Origin: Typha latifolia
Taxonomy: Eukaryota; Streptophyta; Magnoliopsida; Poales; Typhaceae
Direction of reading: 5' to 3'
Assembly (NCBI GenBank): GCA_019914945.1
Contig: CM034105.1
Location: forward strand, 5,208,001 to 5,272,000
Length of the DNA stretch: 64,000 nucleotides
Part shown: piece after piece, positions 1 through 14,700 of the stretch
How positions within the stretch are numbered: the first letter of the stretch is position 1
How the letters are laid out: each line of letters begins with the position of its first letter
The notes under the pieces: generated by a model
Database searches by the model: none
Told to the model about the DNA's origin: nothing
The model's input: the letters and a program-made list of their open reading frames with translations, nothing else
Made by a program: the position numbers and the translations under genes

Positions 1-893
1 TTTGTATTACAAAATCATTGATCAGTATCAAATGCTAACCAATAATCAAAACATAAAGTATATTCTAGGTGATGGTTTCGAAAAATAAGTCAGGATCTTC
101 CTCTTAGCAACTAAAAGGATAAAGTTATTTTGCACTATTCAACTACATTCATGCACTACATTGTTAGTTGTCAGATTAGCATTATTAGTATCAAACACTA
201 CTTTTGTCTGCCATATTAGTCATATATATGTCTATGAGTTGGATATATACTTTATTTTGCAAATTCTGAACATTTTGAGCCATTAGCAGCTTAATGCTTC
301 AGGATTTAGAAAATTAATCCAAGGATGGAAAGCGACAGCAGTAATCATTTATTTTTTGAATCGAGAGCCTAGAGTTGCTCTCAAAGTTGTTACAACTTTT
401 GTGGAAGTCTTAACATAAAGTCTGTAGCGCAGTCCCATACATAAACACATGCATATATAGCACCTATTTAGCCATTTCACCATTTCGAGGTTCGCAAAAA
501 GGCTTACTTAAGGTGAAATAAAGTGAGAACACTTTTTTTTTCTCTATATCAAGATTGGTTTTTTCAGAATTCCAATGCACAACTAATGGAGTTTGCACTC
601 AAATAGACATGGATTCAAGCAGAATATGCATTCTATTATATTGCTCATTTGATTCATATCACTTATGAACAAAAATGAATTAAGTGCCAAAACAAATGCT
701 CCTGAATGGCTGGATGTGTGTTCATTTGATTGATCATAAAGCTATATGCCACGTGATACTAGTTACCGCTGATCACATCTATAGGCATTTTATGAAAGGC
801 CATTGGCAACTCAAATTATAAAGGTCTCATGGGCTTAACAAAAATAACTTTCTACATTCAATTACAATCTGGATGCAACAATAAGAAACTCAC
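1..893 (-). other. Intron of the PATROL1-like gene, no further exon visible
   Basis: The exon ending at 894 has a GTGAGT donor at 888-893. The next family segment, after the IRLNTLY motif, is not encoded on the minus strand in 1-893, so this stretch is read as intron. It is AT-rich and I see no repeat or gene in it. Confidence 0.6.
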
Positions 894-3800
894 ATATAGA
901 GTATTTAGTCGGATGCAAAGCTTCACAACTGAAAGTGCACTTATTTCGCTTGATTTCCTGTCATCTGTTAATCTGAATTCTCCTACTTCCTTCTTCACAA
1001 AAACCTTGATTCCAATTTCCTTCTTATAGCGAGTGAGAACAGGCACAGGCGGTAGCAGATCTTCTTTGCTAACTGCAAGTATCAAGGAACAGAGTTGGAA
1101 CACTATCCACGCAATAATGGGTTGCTGAAATTTGAAGAAAAAATTTGTGTTTTAAACAAAATGAAAAACAATCTCGGCGATGGATTTAACATAAATAACA
1201 AAAAAAATATGGAAGAAATTAACAAGAAAATTTAGTGAGAATTGAGCCCCCCCCCCCCCGTGGTTAGACCTAAAGTCACTTCACCCCTCCTATTGTTTCA
1301 TTTATATCACTTTACCAGTTTACCCCCTTATGGATCTACAGGTCTAATATACAAACTTATTAGAAACAAAGTTGAGCCCCCCCCCCCCGTGGTTAGACCT
1401 AAAGTCACTTCACCCCTCCTATTGTTTCATTTATGTCACTTTACCAGTTTACCCCCTTATGGATCTACAGGTCTAATATACAAACTTATTAGAAACAAAG
1501 TTATAAAACATTGGATAAGCTTTTCAATTCATCTAAAATAATATCGATCGAATTTTAGATTGACAAAAATATATATTTATTCAATATATTTGTCATCTGA
1601 AATTTAATCAATATTATTTTAAATATATTAGAAAGCTTATCTAATTCTCTATAATTTTATCTGTAATGATTATTTTCAAATTAGATCTGTCGATTGGTCA
1701 AATATGATGGAAAGTATAACGATTTTAATTTAAATATAACATAAGAAGGTAAAATGATATAAATAAAACTATAGCAGGGTAACGTGAATTTAGGCCTAAC
1801 CATAGGAAGGGTAAAATATACGTTTCTCTATAAAATAACATCCTAGCTTGCATCTTAAAAGTTATTTCTAACAGGGAGTTCTTGCAGTAAGTGAACTTTG
1901 CACTCATGCTCATTATTTCAGAAGTGTAAACAAACTCAAATTAGCACTTCAAATAAAATATAAGGGCTAAATGGTAGAAATTTACTTTACTCAGTCCAAA
2001 ATATTTAAGAAAATGCATAATGAAATCAGGTCTTCTAACACAATGTTATAAAGCTACCCCTGGTCAAAGTTCATATTGTTAGGTTCCAGTTGTATCTGCT
2101 GATTCTGGCTAAGAACATAACCAAAACTTCATAGAATAAAGGGCTGCAGATTTAGAGAAGTGTGAAGATTGAAGAAAGGGTAGTACTTTGGGATAAATAA
2201 AAATAAATAAGTGATTTCTAATGTCACCTCCAATAAACATGAAGGAAAGAAGAGGATTTGCACACAGATAGGAATAGTGATGATTTTTAAAATCCCTTCT
2301 GCTACTCTGTAAGTGACCAGCATGTACCACTTAAATTAAAGGACATTTGGGTGGTTATACATCAAAATATGCTTCATGGATTAGAATGTCAAAAGTTCTG
2401 GAAAAAGCATATTTTAATATGGGTATCAGTTCATTTCTATATCATCGTACAGTAAAACCGCTATGGTAAATCAGGAAAGAGAAATTGCAGAAAAAAAGAG
2501 ATTGCATAGACAAAAGCCTAGACCTATCAAATTTTCAAAGTTCAAACCAGACTCCCTTTCTTCATCAGAAACTTTGACAGCATTAAGTTTCTTAAGAGCA
2601 CCTTGAAGAGAAATAAATTTAATTAAGTCAACTTACCAAAATCACTCAATCTGATTGCCAAACAAAGAGAACTCTCAGTTCTCAACCTGGCAACAAGGAT
2701 ATTCCTTTCACTATTTGGAGAAGGAAAATTAAAAAGTATTACAGATACTATCTATATTATTTATAAATCAATTAGTATGTTTTAAAGAATCTTCTACATG
2801 ACCTTGCTTTAACAGGAAAAAATTGCTCACAGAAATCTATAGAAATAAATTTGAGAAAATGCTCTATCCAAGAAAGAAAAAGATGTTGCTAACCAATGTT
2901 TTCAGTAACATGATGGGTATAAACTTGAAATGCATTATCAAGGCCACGGCAGAGGCTATTTAGTTCCCCAACCCTCATTGGCACATTTAGAGCAAAAAAT
3001 TGATCCACTGTCTGCAAAAAAATATTTAATACTTCAGGAATTAGAAGTTTTACTGTAACATTTCTGACTTACAAACTAAAATTAATAACAGCACATCTAC
3101 ATAAATATATTGACAAACATAGTAAGGTTGTTCCACGTCGAGAGGAGAAGATACTTTAAGCATCAGTTATGATATGGAGGCATTATCCATGACATGATAT
3201 AGTAGACACCAGGAATGTTGTAAAATGTAAATAACAGCCAATATCATGTCCTTTATTCTTCTTTCCTAGGTTCTATTTCACAACAGTTGATGTCATCTTT
3301 AATCATATTCTAGGAACTCTTAAATTGATTTATTACCTAACAGCACTACATGAACTTAGTCAGATGATAGAATTTTCTAACATCTGGTAGCCAACAAGAA
3401 ATATATCACTGTTATCTCGATGTATGTTGCTCCTCTCTTTCCTTGTGTTGTAGGACAAATACGTACGAGTTCCAGGAAGTCAGTGTTCCTTTAGGCAAGG
3501 TCTGCCAGATCGGCAGGTTTTGATTAAACTGGGCAGATCCATTATGAATCTAACATGAATTATTAATATCCTCGGGTCTCTCTCTCTCCCCCCCTCCCTC
3601 TCCCTCTCCCTCTCCCTCTCCCTCCCGCTCCCTCTCCCCCTCCCTCTCTCTCGTTCACTCTTTTCTTCTCACTCTCTCCCTTTCTCTCTCTTTCTTTTTA
3701 TCAAAGATCTAGCTCTGACGAATTTCGGCGACACAAATCTAACTCCGGCGAACTCCAACAAATTCCGGTATATAACTTTTTAAATTTTATTTCTTTATTT

Positions 3801-6800
3801 CTCTCAATTTTTTAATTTCATTCACTCTCTCTTTCTTCTCTTTCTTCTTCTCCTTCACTGTGCTATAATTTTTCACTTTTTTTCTTTTGGTTTTCTTTCG
3901 CTCTATCTTAATCTAATCTCTTCTTCTTTTCAGTGAAAGTCAACAGAATTTTTTTTCTTTTGGCTTTCTTCTCTAATCTCTTCTTCTTTTTCTTCTCTCC
4001 TTAGCTTACTGATTTTACTTTTCACCTAATAACTTTCCAAAATCCAAATTATTTTTTGCTGGAATTTGCTGAATTGTCTAATTTTCTGAAATTGTGATTA
4101 AATATCTACTGAATTATTTAATTTGTTAAAATTGAGATTAAATTTTTACTGAATTATTTAATTTGCTGAATTTGAGATTAAATATTTGCTGAATTATGTA
4201 ATTTGCTGAATTTGAGATTAAATATTTACTGAAGTCTGTAATTTGCTGAATTTGAGATTAAATATTTGTTGAAGTCTGTAATTTGCTGAATTTGAGATTA
4301 AATATTTGTTGAATTATAATTTATTTGATCTTTGTTTAGTTGTTTATATTTAAATTAAAATGCTTTTGAAAGAAAAGTCACAAAATACCAACATTTGCTG
4401 GCAACATTAGATCCCTCTTAGCTAAGACAAAAAGCGTGTCAAATACAACTCGTGTAGAAAGGAAATGAATGGCAATATTAGTCGTCTGGAAAAACATTTA
4501 GCTGAAAGATAAGAAAATATAGCAACTTGCACTCAAGTTAGTTTGGAAGTCAAAGGAGAAAATTTTGTCTATCTAATAGGTAAAAAGAAAGATAAACAAA
4601 TTGCACAAATAAGAAAGTTAATGATTCGTTAAGAATTAATGCATGACTATGAAAACAATGATAATGATAACAGTGAGCAAAATCGGGAGAATGATAACAA
4701 GAGACAGATGAGGGCAATGAAAAAAAACAGAATTACAAAAAGAGATGAGGAGATGAAAAGAAACAATGGTGGCAATTTCCAAAATATCTAAATCACTTCT
4801 TATGCAAGGAGAGAATATAAGGGCAGTAGTTTTAAGACTCCTGATATTACGAGCTTTACATCGGAGTTTGAAAATATTAGACCGATAGATACATATTTTT
4901 TTTTAAAATGGGTCATACACAAACTATTATCAAAACAACTATCAAAAAGATTAAAAAAATGTAAAGAAATATATTGGTCTGGCTAACTCTAAATTTTTCT
5001 TCTACAATCATATATCTCTCAATATAAATAGGTGGACCACATAAAATATAAAAAATATAATTAATGTCCTAATGTACTCAAGCATGAGGACAATATTTTT
5101 GAAATCTGTGGATGCTACTATTTGTTTTAAAAATACAAATTACATTTTTCAGTTAATGGATGAGATAGTAAAAGAAATTGATGAAAAAAGAATAGTCCTA
5201 GTGGTTACTAATAATGGGGTAAATTAGAAGACTGTTAGACAATTACTTATATTAAAATGATAACATTTATATTGGACACCATGTGTTGTCAATTATCTTA
5301 ATCTCATATTGAAAAATATTATCAAAGATCCTGAAATTAATAGTCATATATAAAGGTCAGAGGTTGACAAACTTCATACATAATCATATTGGGTTCTTAA
5401 TTTGCTTAAATAAATGACTGGTGATAGAGAGATTATCAAATCCGGCCTCACTAGATTTACCATTTATTTTCTAGCATTAGAGAGCATAATGCAATATAAA
5501 TATAATATTATGTGGGTATTTACATTACTAGAGTGGTCTACAAAAATTAAAAATATAAAACCTAAAGATCGAAGTTTAGGTGAAGCTTTGAAGATAGCTT
5601 TTGAAAATACATTTTGGCATAATATTATAATTACCACCGCAGTATTTAAGCCTCTTGTTAAGGTATTACGACTTATAGGCAATGCAAACAAGTCTGAGAT
5701 AGGTTTTATATGCGAGGCTATCTACATAGCAAAAAAGTGAATAAAAATATATATAGGCAAAAGTTATAAAAAGAGGTGAAAGTTGATTGATTCCAAATTA
5801 AACAAACAAACTACATAGAAATATGCATTCTACTGCTAAGCATTAGTTTATTAATTTACTTTTATTTAAATATTTGAAGTTTAAATGCTTATTCTACAGA
5901 ATATTTTCTTAATCCAAGATTTCAATATAATCAATTTCTTATAAAATGTATTCAATAATATTTTTAGATGAAAAAATATTGATTGAGAGCTAGCCAATTC
6001 AGTACTGTTAAAGTTGCTGCAACTATATCTCATAACAATCCAGCAGAATGATGATCCATTTATAGATAGGAGAAGGCATCAATTTGACACCAATAACAAA
6101 GAAGATCTTAAGTCAAACTGTTTGTATCACAGTGTCAAAAAGTTTTAAATATTTTCTCCTTGATCCATACCAAAACACATAATTGATTGATAATTGAGAG
6201 ATAAGAGAAATTAATTTACTGTCATTATAATATGAGATTGAGGAAAAAGAATTTAAAAGGAAAACAAAAAATAATCAGCTAATTGATTTAAATTATGTTT
6301 TTAATGAAGAAGACTTCCTACCTCCATGGATCGGAGAAGTAAAGAATAGATTATTAGATGATATAGATAATCTATAATTAGATAAGGCATTAGGGGAGAC
6401 CACGATTAGAGCAAAGACTAGTATAAATCATTCGGCAGCGAGAGATAGTATAACTATCAATGCCAGCCATAACTATAATGATCTTGATAATACACCCGGT
6501 GGTGAGAACGTTTTTTCTATATTTGCTGAGGAAAGTCAAGAAAGCATAAAAATTAAAAACATAAAAACTAAAGATGTACATACATATCAACGACATCATT
6601 ATCAGAATGTTGCTTTCTATGATTATAGTTTATCAAGTATTCATTGTTTGAGCCATCACAAAATCCATATGCTGATTTTTTTCTCCCATTATCCTTAGTA
6701 TCCTCAGACATAATATTTACATATTGATTATTATCCTCCTCAAAGACAACAAAACCTATTTGATATAAAAAATATAATATAATCACTCTTTGAAGCACCA

Positions 6801-8752
6801 GGCTCTAAACATTATTATTTATAAACTTATGGTGATTATGATGACGATGACCACAAGGATTTACGAGATCTAGTTTGGTATTCATCAAAATTTTGACTTT
6901 TAAATAAATACTTTTTTTAATTTTTAAGGTTCATATGTGAATAATTATTATTTCCTCATTTTTTTGTCATATTTTCTAATTTTTTTTAAATTTTCCTATA
7001 TTTTTAAATAATATTTAGAATTTTACATAATTAAAAGAAATTTGATCGGATCCGGTCCTGTCCAGCCGATACGTATCATTTTTTCAAAAGACCGATCCCG
7101 ATATTGATCCCAATTCGGCGAACCTTGCCTTTAGGTATAAAATGGACCCTCTTTTCCCATTTCTCAGTTTTTCTCTCTTAATTCAGCTTTGTATTACTGT
7201 AGTATGTAATTGGTGCAACCAAGTATGAATACAAACATGTCTCAATGATCTATTTCCCATGGAAAGAAGAATTAAAATTATGGCATAGAATTATAGTAGC
7301 ACTTTGAAGTGTAAAAATTTTAAAGTGACTAAAGATGATGGAATCAAATAGCAGAGAATTTAACACAGAAAAACCCAAAACCAAAATTTAGAAATTTAGT
7401 CATTATAGGAGATTTTCAGTATTTAGATAGAACCTCTTCAATAATTCTATAGACCTCTACAATGGAACTTCCATGGCGTTGCTGAGGTGATATAGGATCC
7501 CAAGCCTGTAAATTTTAGAAGTGTCAAAAAATGATGTAGCAATAAGTAATAATTCAACAATGTTAGGCAAGTGCAGGAACACTAACATAGTAAACATTAA
7601 GGAATGAAGACTCAGCCGATAAAACAGCAAAAGAAAGGCACAATGGTGCAAGAAGGTAAGAAGAAGAAAGAAGAGAGTAAGAAATTAAACCCCAGATAGG
7701 GATTCATTATGATAGAACAGAGTACAGACATCCCACTGGGGCTTCAATCCAATCCTCTTTCCCTTATCCAGCCTAACTCCAGACTCCCTTAACCTTAAAG
7801 TAAGAAAACAACACAGAAAAATGGGACTCTAATCGCAGCCTGAAAGGACACTTACTAAAATAGATTAATTATAATGAAAGAATGATTGTTTCCAAGCCTT
7901 TTGGAATTTTGGTTGTCAATATCATGATGTCAGCATTCAGTTGTCCAACCAACATGTTCTGGTGCCCTATTCTGTATTGTCCAGTAAAACAAAATTGTAT
8001 GTAGAATTCTTGTTATAGACAATTGACAGATGTCCAATCTCTAAATCCTGGCCTTACATCAAGGATCAAGGCAACTGATGTTGCAGCCCCGACTTGATCT
8101 CCTGCATGGCTAGATATAGAAAAAGATAGACAAAAGCGGTCAGAGTAACAGACTGGTGCAGGTTAGGCACTAGAAATCTCAGGCAGTTAGGCTGGGGCAT
8201 GGGTTGGGTGTGGATATGTGGGAATTGTTTGATGCGTTATCAGATGACAGATCAGACATCCAACGAGATCTCCGTCAAAACCAATTAGTGCTGCAACCTA
8301 GGTTAAGAGAGGGTGAAAACTGAAAACAGGGATTAAAGAGGCTGGAACAGGTCCCACAGGAGAATCCCGTCCAGCCAGCAACAGGCTCTCATGAAGACCT
8401 TAAGGTGGGGTCCTAGTGTGGTAGTATGATCAATCAGGAATTCCTGCAGTTAGAGAGGGCCAGCTTCAGGCTGACTGCAAGGAAACACTTCACATGAAGA
8501 ATGAAAGAAGAAGCTCATAAGTTTTTCTATGTTAAAGAAAGTTATGTCGTTTCCATCCTAAGCCTGAGGTCAGACACAATAAATAACTTCTGCAGACATT
8601 GTGGATCAAAAACCCTGGTTAGTTATGCAAACAAAATCTATGTAACATAGCCTAATCTCCTAATTTTGATGCCGATGTCTCCAAGGTGCAGCTCTAAATT
8701 GGCTAACTGAAAGATGTCACTTTACTTTACTCCGGACAGATTCTGAATACAG

Positions 8753-8788
<36 letters not shown>

Positions 8789-11700
8789 GTGCTCATATCA
8801 CACAAAATTTTGTGCTTATCAATTTGACGACAAGAAACAAGAGGTAAGTAATTGGTAGCATTATAACATCCTCGAGCAGTAGAAAAAAGCAAGCACACAA
8901 AACTGAGTGGTAATACATTATGGATGATATATGCATGAACCTTCTAAAACAGATAAAACTCCAGTTACCTCCTGTTGAATGGCCCGTTTGACCCAACCTA
9001 TTATTCTGTCAAGTTGTGAATTCACCCAACGCAAAACCAATGTACCAGATATATTTTCAATCTGAAAAAGGAAAGAAAGTACATACAGCGAAATGTTTAG
9101 GATAACAATAATTCTGTGTAACAGAAATAGAGAAAATTATTGTGATCAGATATATGGTCCTCTTCTGTAAATTTAATCCATGTAAACAAGAACATTGTTG
9201 TGATTTCCATCCTCTTTAAAAGCTTAGAAAGAGGTTGGCAATATTATTCATGCCTTGGCACCTCCTTTATGTTCTGCCCTCCAGAAACTGCATGGAAATA
9301 GACATGTGCAAGCTCACGAGGCCCATAGAGATGGAAGGGGTTTGTGAGAATATGAGGTTAGAAACCCAAGACCTCTTGAAAATTTCACACAGTTACCATG
9401 TTTGATAATGTCTTATCTAAAAGGATAGGTTAAAAACTGGCCGAAAAAATATATATGTTGTGACAAGCATAAGAAGTAAACTAGAGAAATTTTTTAAAGC
9501 AGGATTACGAGATTTTAGAAGGTGACATCTTAACAGATGGTCACGATACTAAATTCTATCCTACAGAAGAATAAAATGCTATGCGACCTTGGACCAGTAA
9601 ATTTAGAAGAAGAGAACAAACATATTTTTACCTGGTACAGATTTAGCTTTTGTCGGCATATGTCATCATCTCCCACTGCAGAAACCATTATGGTCATTAT
9701 GTATTGTTCAAGACTGTCAGCTGCTGGGAACACAGAAACAACATCTTCGGTAAGATGTTGAGCACGATCAAGAAATGGTCTCTGGCACAATAGTTCCAAG
9801 TAAGCACCTTGAAATTACCGTAGAATCATGTCCACCATGTGTGATATAAAAAGATAATAGTATAATACAGCTTTTATAAATGAGCCATGGCCAATAGTAC
9901 ACTTACCAGCTTGTTTCCATAAAGTTTATGGAGAAGGGAAGTAGAAGTAAATGCAGCCTGTGGATGCCATTTTGATAAAATCGGTAAGAAAATGGTTGAT
10001 TCTTTTTTCAGAAGCTTCTTGACCTCCTCTGCCAAAGAGGCTAAAATATGTTCACGTGCCGTCTCTGCCTTGGCTTCAAGAGCATGTGTGATCTGTGAGA
10101 AACAACAAAATTCTGTTACATTTTATGATCTGCTGGTACAATAGAAAAGGTAAAGAACGATCCAATCAATGACAAATACATGACAGCAAAATAAGCTGGA
10201 TATACAGAAAGAGATATATAGCTACAGCAACCACAAGACTACCAGAACTAAGGTTTTCAGTGAAGAGAGAAGAAAGAAAAGTTAAAATCCAAAGAGAAAA
10301 CTCACAATTCACAAGGTTCTAGGCTTCTAGCAAATCCATGTACTGAGCAATAATCATACATAGAAACTCCAGAGAAACAGATGAGAAGAATACAAGGTTT
10401 TATTCATCCGAATAAAAGTTGTTTGAAATCGTGCTTGTCATCTTCAAAATGCATAATACAAATCAAGGAAAATAAATCATTAGTATGGCATTGTTTATGC
10501 TGTCACACTCTCATATTGAATAAACCATTACTGCCTAAAAGCAGGAGAGATTACGGACTTTCAGCAAGAAGAGGATAATCAATACTCTGCATACAAGAGA
10601 GTAGTAACGTACAACTCTTCAGAAGTTAAATACTATATTTGGACCACATGTGAAGGATGCCACCAGTTGGCATGGTAGGCAATGGAAAATCTTTTTACAA
10701 ATCCTTCAATGCAGGATCCAAGATGGCCAGTCATAATTTGGACAAGTAAAATTTAGCTAGAAACTTCTCCCAACAAGGTATTGCTATGGTTATGGACTAC
10801 TTGTGCACAACCATGACAACTTTCAGCCCACTTGCATGATCGCATGGTAGCAGAAGCGGAGAAGGCCCTTCTCACTCAGACCCTTTTGAATAAGGCTTTG
10901 GGCTTCGAAAGAAAAGAAGGAAGGCTGTTTGCCATAAAATGACTTACAGATTTAATCCATAAATCCGGTCCAAACAGTAAAAGGAAAGGACAAAGATAGT
11001 CGACAGTAACTATAGTACTATACTACCAAAAGACACATTGCCATTACATCATCAAAATACTTTCTATAATCTAAACAACTTAACTGAGAAAAAGGGATCA
11101 TGTGGAACATTATCAGTACAACAGAAAAATAAAAGAAACAAATGGCTAGGATCTTCTCACCCAATTATAGTGATAATCATGATATACAAAAATAAGCTTA
11201 TGAAACATAAGGGATGTTGACTCACCAACTACTTTAAAAGCTTAAAGTATTAGAAAACGGTGATTTTTATTTTATTATATTCCAAAATTTCTCCTCACTT
11301 TCTAAACTTAAGATATTTTGACAAGTCCAAGAAGTAGACTTAACTTAAATAGGTAGAAGTTTTTATTACAACTTGACAAAGTAGGCCTAGAGGGTTTCGA
11401 ATGCTTTGGTATCATGTAACTCATCAACAATGCTAATAGCTTAAGCTTTTAGAATTTTAGAAAATGATGGTTTTTTATCTTTTATATTCCAACAAAGATA
11501 TCTTCAAGACTTATACTTTTCCATCAATCAACTGATTTTGAGATATGCATATGCCCAAGGGATCATCATGAAGGAGAAATGTAAGCAAATAAATTAACAA
11601 AATTAATTTAGAGTAATAGAAGACTCACCCTTGAAAAAGCACTTTTAATGGAAGATGAAATATAAAGATCAATCTGGTCACGACTAGCTGAGTCTGTTAC

Positions 11701-14700
11701 CTGCTGCAAAGAAGAAACAGAAAAACATGTATAAGTTACATGTGCAAAACTGCAAATAATAATCTCTTATGCAAAATCCTTCGCTAAGTAAATGTCAAAA
11801 GACCATATTCAAAAAGAAATGTAGAAAAACAAACTTCCGTAAAGATATAAGTTGTTGCCAACGAATGAACAAATCATCCAATTTAGTTCACCAGGGCTTT
11901 TCAAAACAAATAATGTGGATAATATAACCAAGAAAGGAGAAATCCACAAACCTTTTCATTTTCTTCATTTAAGATCCTTGCTGTAAGCATCGCCACAGTC
12001 ACTATCTCTGTCATCACGGATGACCCCTGCAAATCACAATGGAGATTTAAAACATGAAAAAGTAAGTCCAGCAGATAAATTTCACAAATATCTGAAAAAG
12101 TAAAAGAAATCAAAACAAATGTTCTGAGATATTATCAGTAGACAGAAATTTATATATGGCTCTGACTCATATCTACACGAACTATAACAAATAACAGGTC
12201 GCATAGAACTTTAAACAGGTCCCAAAGAACTTTCTCAGCCAAGCAAATTATTACTGAAAGTTTCAATGAACAGATAAAGCATCAATAACTGAAAGATGGA
12301 AAATTTGTAAAAAAAATGCATAGATAGTGAAACTAAGTGTGTTTTTTAAGTATCCGATAATTTATCTCAACTTTGAAATGATACCTAGAAAGTTCTGTAA
12401 GCTCACTAACATGAGGGGCAAAAGAAAAAAAAGGTTATAAGATCAACTCTTTAGATTGTGGTCTTTGTTTAAGTGACAAAATAACACTCTTCACTGCAAG
12501 CAAATTATAGAGGGCTCAGTTTTACATTGATGCTCTGATCCAACAAATAGATATACTTACAAACTCAAATAGACACCAGAAAACTTTGAGTCAGTACCAT
12601 GCTGCGAGTTCAATGGGTGGATTTCAAATGACAAATGAGACACATGCAAATGCAGTATTTACAATGTATAATAAGTTCGACATCTTATTGACCCTCCAAG
12701 AGCAAATCAAGCACCATAATTCGGTGATGCAAGAGATAAAAATACCTCGGAGAAGTGCAGATGATAGTCTTCCAGCATTTTGTCAGCCCATTTCTTAATT
12801 GGAAACAAGAAAGACTGAAAAAATGTAAAATTTTGATGGCTCTCTTTGACTTCAACCGAACAACGGAGACTTTTCAAGTGTAATCTTTCCTGTGGACCAC
12901 GCTGCTCCTTCAATGGCACTTTTCTCAAATGCTCAATCACAAATTGCAAGATCTCTTGCTCGCCTGTAATAACAAACTGTTTCCGACAACAAAACTATAA
13001 TTAGAAATTTAATTCACCAATACATTGATGAGATATTCAATACATCATATTCCAATATTATAGTAGGAATGTGGCACTGGTATCATTTGAGACACAATTT
13101 CATCTCACAAATAAATAGCTCATAATGCTTTATTATAGGAAGATGTGACTCTTAAAATCATCACATGAAACTGTTATCTGGATTTATATCACCCCAGTAT
13201 GAATATATGTCCTGAAGAAAGCGAAAGGAAGGAAACTAAAGAAAGAAAACAAGGTAGAGACTTCGCATGAAATCTGAACTGCAACTCGCCATCAATTAGC
13301 AGAGACATGATGTGTCTTATATTTTAACATGACTCAACATCAGATTAATAAAAAAATTAAAAATTAAAAAGGAAAGCCTCAAAGCTCAAAGACAATGCAA
13401 ACACAACTATAAGGAGGACAAGGTCACAAAAGAAGAGACATACTCAGCTTATCTACAATACAGCAGAAAGGCTAACTCTTCTGGATAAAGGAATGCCTTC
13501 AACAGAAAATAGATCATTGTTGATAAATTGTTTTCAGTAAGCATTCTTCTCACAGTGATATTTAATTTATTGACACTTTTCATGGGTACCCTTCTAGTCT
13601 CCTACTAGATGGAGGGGTATAATAAATTAATAACTACAGCAGAGGTGCTACTACCCAAGTTCTTCCCTTATACTATGCTGCAATAATACCAGCATAGGAA
13701 GCATGGATCAGCAAGAGCTGCAAGTCACTGGATGGCCTACCAATAGCTAATATACTCACGACATTTTGAAACCATAGTAGGAACCAAATGTTAAATAATG
13801 AAAATAAATTAAAGGAGAGTCAAATACACCATAATGAACTTACAACTGGGAAAAGAAGCTTAGCAATTCAGTATAATGATGGCATCTAAGTGTTGTTACC
13901 CCGAACTCTGAAGTTTAGTATACCACTACATTAAGTCAATCAACATAGCTACAAGCTTCTGGTCACAATAAGGTTGGTGCTTAAATAAGCAGCCAAACAG
14001 AATAATAGATCGCTGCATATGCATGTGGACAGATAATCCAACATCAGGACTGTCTCATTTTCAGTGTTACCTGCCGAAATAATACCCATGCATAGCACGT
14101 GTCATGGATTGTCTCTGTGATTCCTAAAACTCGCCAAGTTGACTTCAGAAGCTCGAGAATTTCTTCCACCTCCTGCATTGTCCAAGAAATGTCAGATGTA
14201 ACAAAACTAGCAAAAGAGAAAAGCAATCATATTAATCTACTAATGCAGTTTCATTTCAATCATAAATAAATAAAATGTAAAGACAACCTCTGTGAGTTTT
14301 CCCTCATCCAAGATGTCAAAAACACTGCCTAGCATTTTCTCATACAGTCTAACATTGAGAAAATAGCCATCAGCCCAGTGGCAAACTTCTCCAGTAAGAT
14401 CTCCCCGAGCTGGCCTCTCAGCAAGTGAAGTGGCAATTTCTCTAAGTGATCGAAGGCATTCTATCCGTTGAATTTCAGCAGCAGATGGTGGCAGAGACTA
14501 GAAGTAGAAAAGAGAAAACATATAATTAGCTACCAACCAGAAGACAGATATCATGTTGGATGGTTGTAACTTTGTATAGCGCATGTACGTAAACAGTAAA
14601 CTAGCGGTGGAAATAGAGAAAATGAACAGAAGAATAAAAAGTCTAGAAAAGTGCAAACCTCAGATTCTTCAATCTTTCTCAATAGGTTCCTTAACTCATT

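Larger units (their letters stand above)
3496..7127 (+). mobile_element. hAT transposon with 8-bp target duplication (copy A)
   Basis: The direct repeat CCTTTAGG flanks the element at 3488-3495 and 7128-7135. The ends are inverted: CAAGGTCTGCC on the left and the complement of GGCGAACCTTG on the right. An 8-bp duplication and short terminal inverted repeats are hallmarks of the hAT superfamily. The 3632-bp element holds a pyrimidine-rich leader, a 40-bp tandem repeat and a decayed transposase. It lies in the PATROL1-like intron between exons 7434-7505 and 2894-3011, opposite in strand to the gene. Its right end has relatives at 20.9, 24.7 and 32.6 kb. Confidence 0.9.

Noticed and set aside
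4380..6900. Possibility of a domesticated hAT-derived gene in copy A
   Set aside because: Frames are broken by many stops and the BED finger has lost a cysteine, so it is not a preserved gene.
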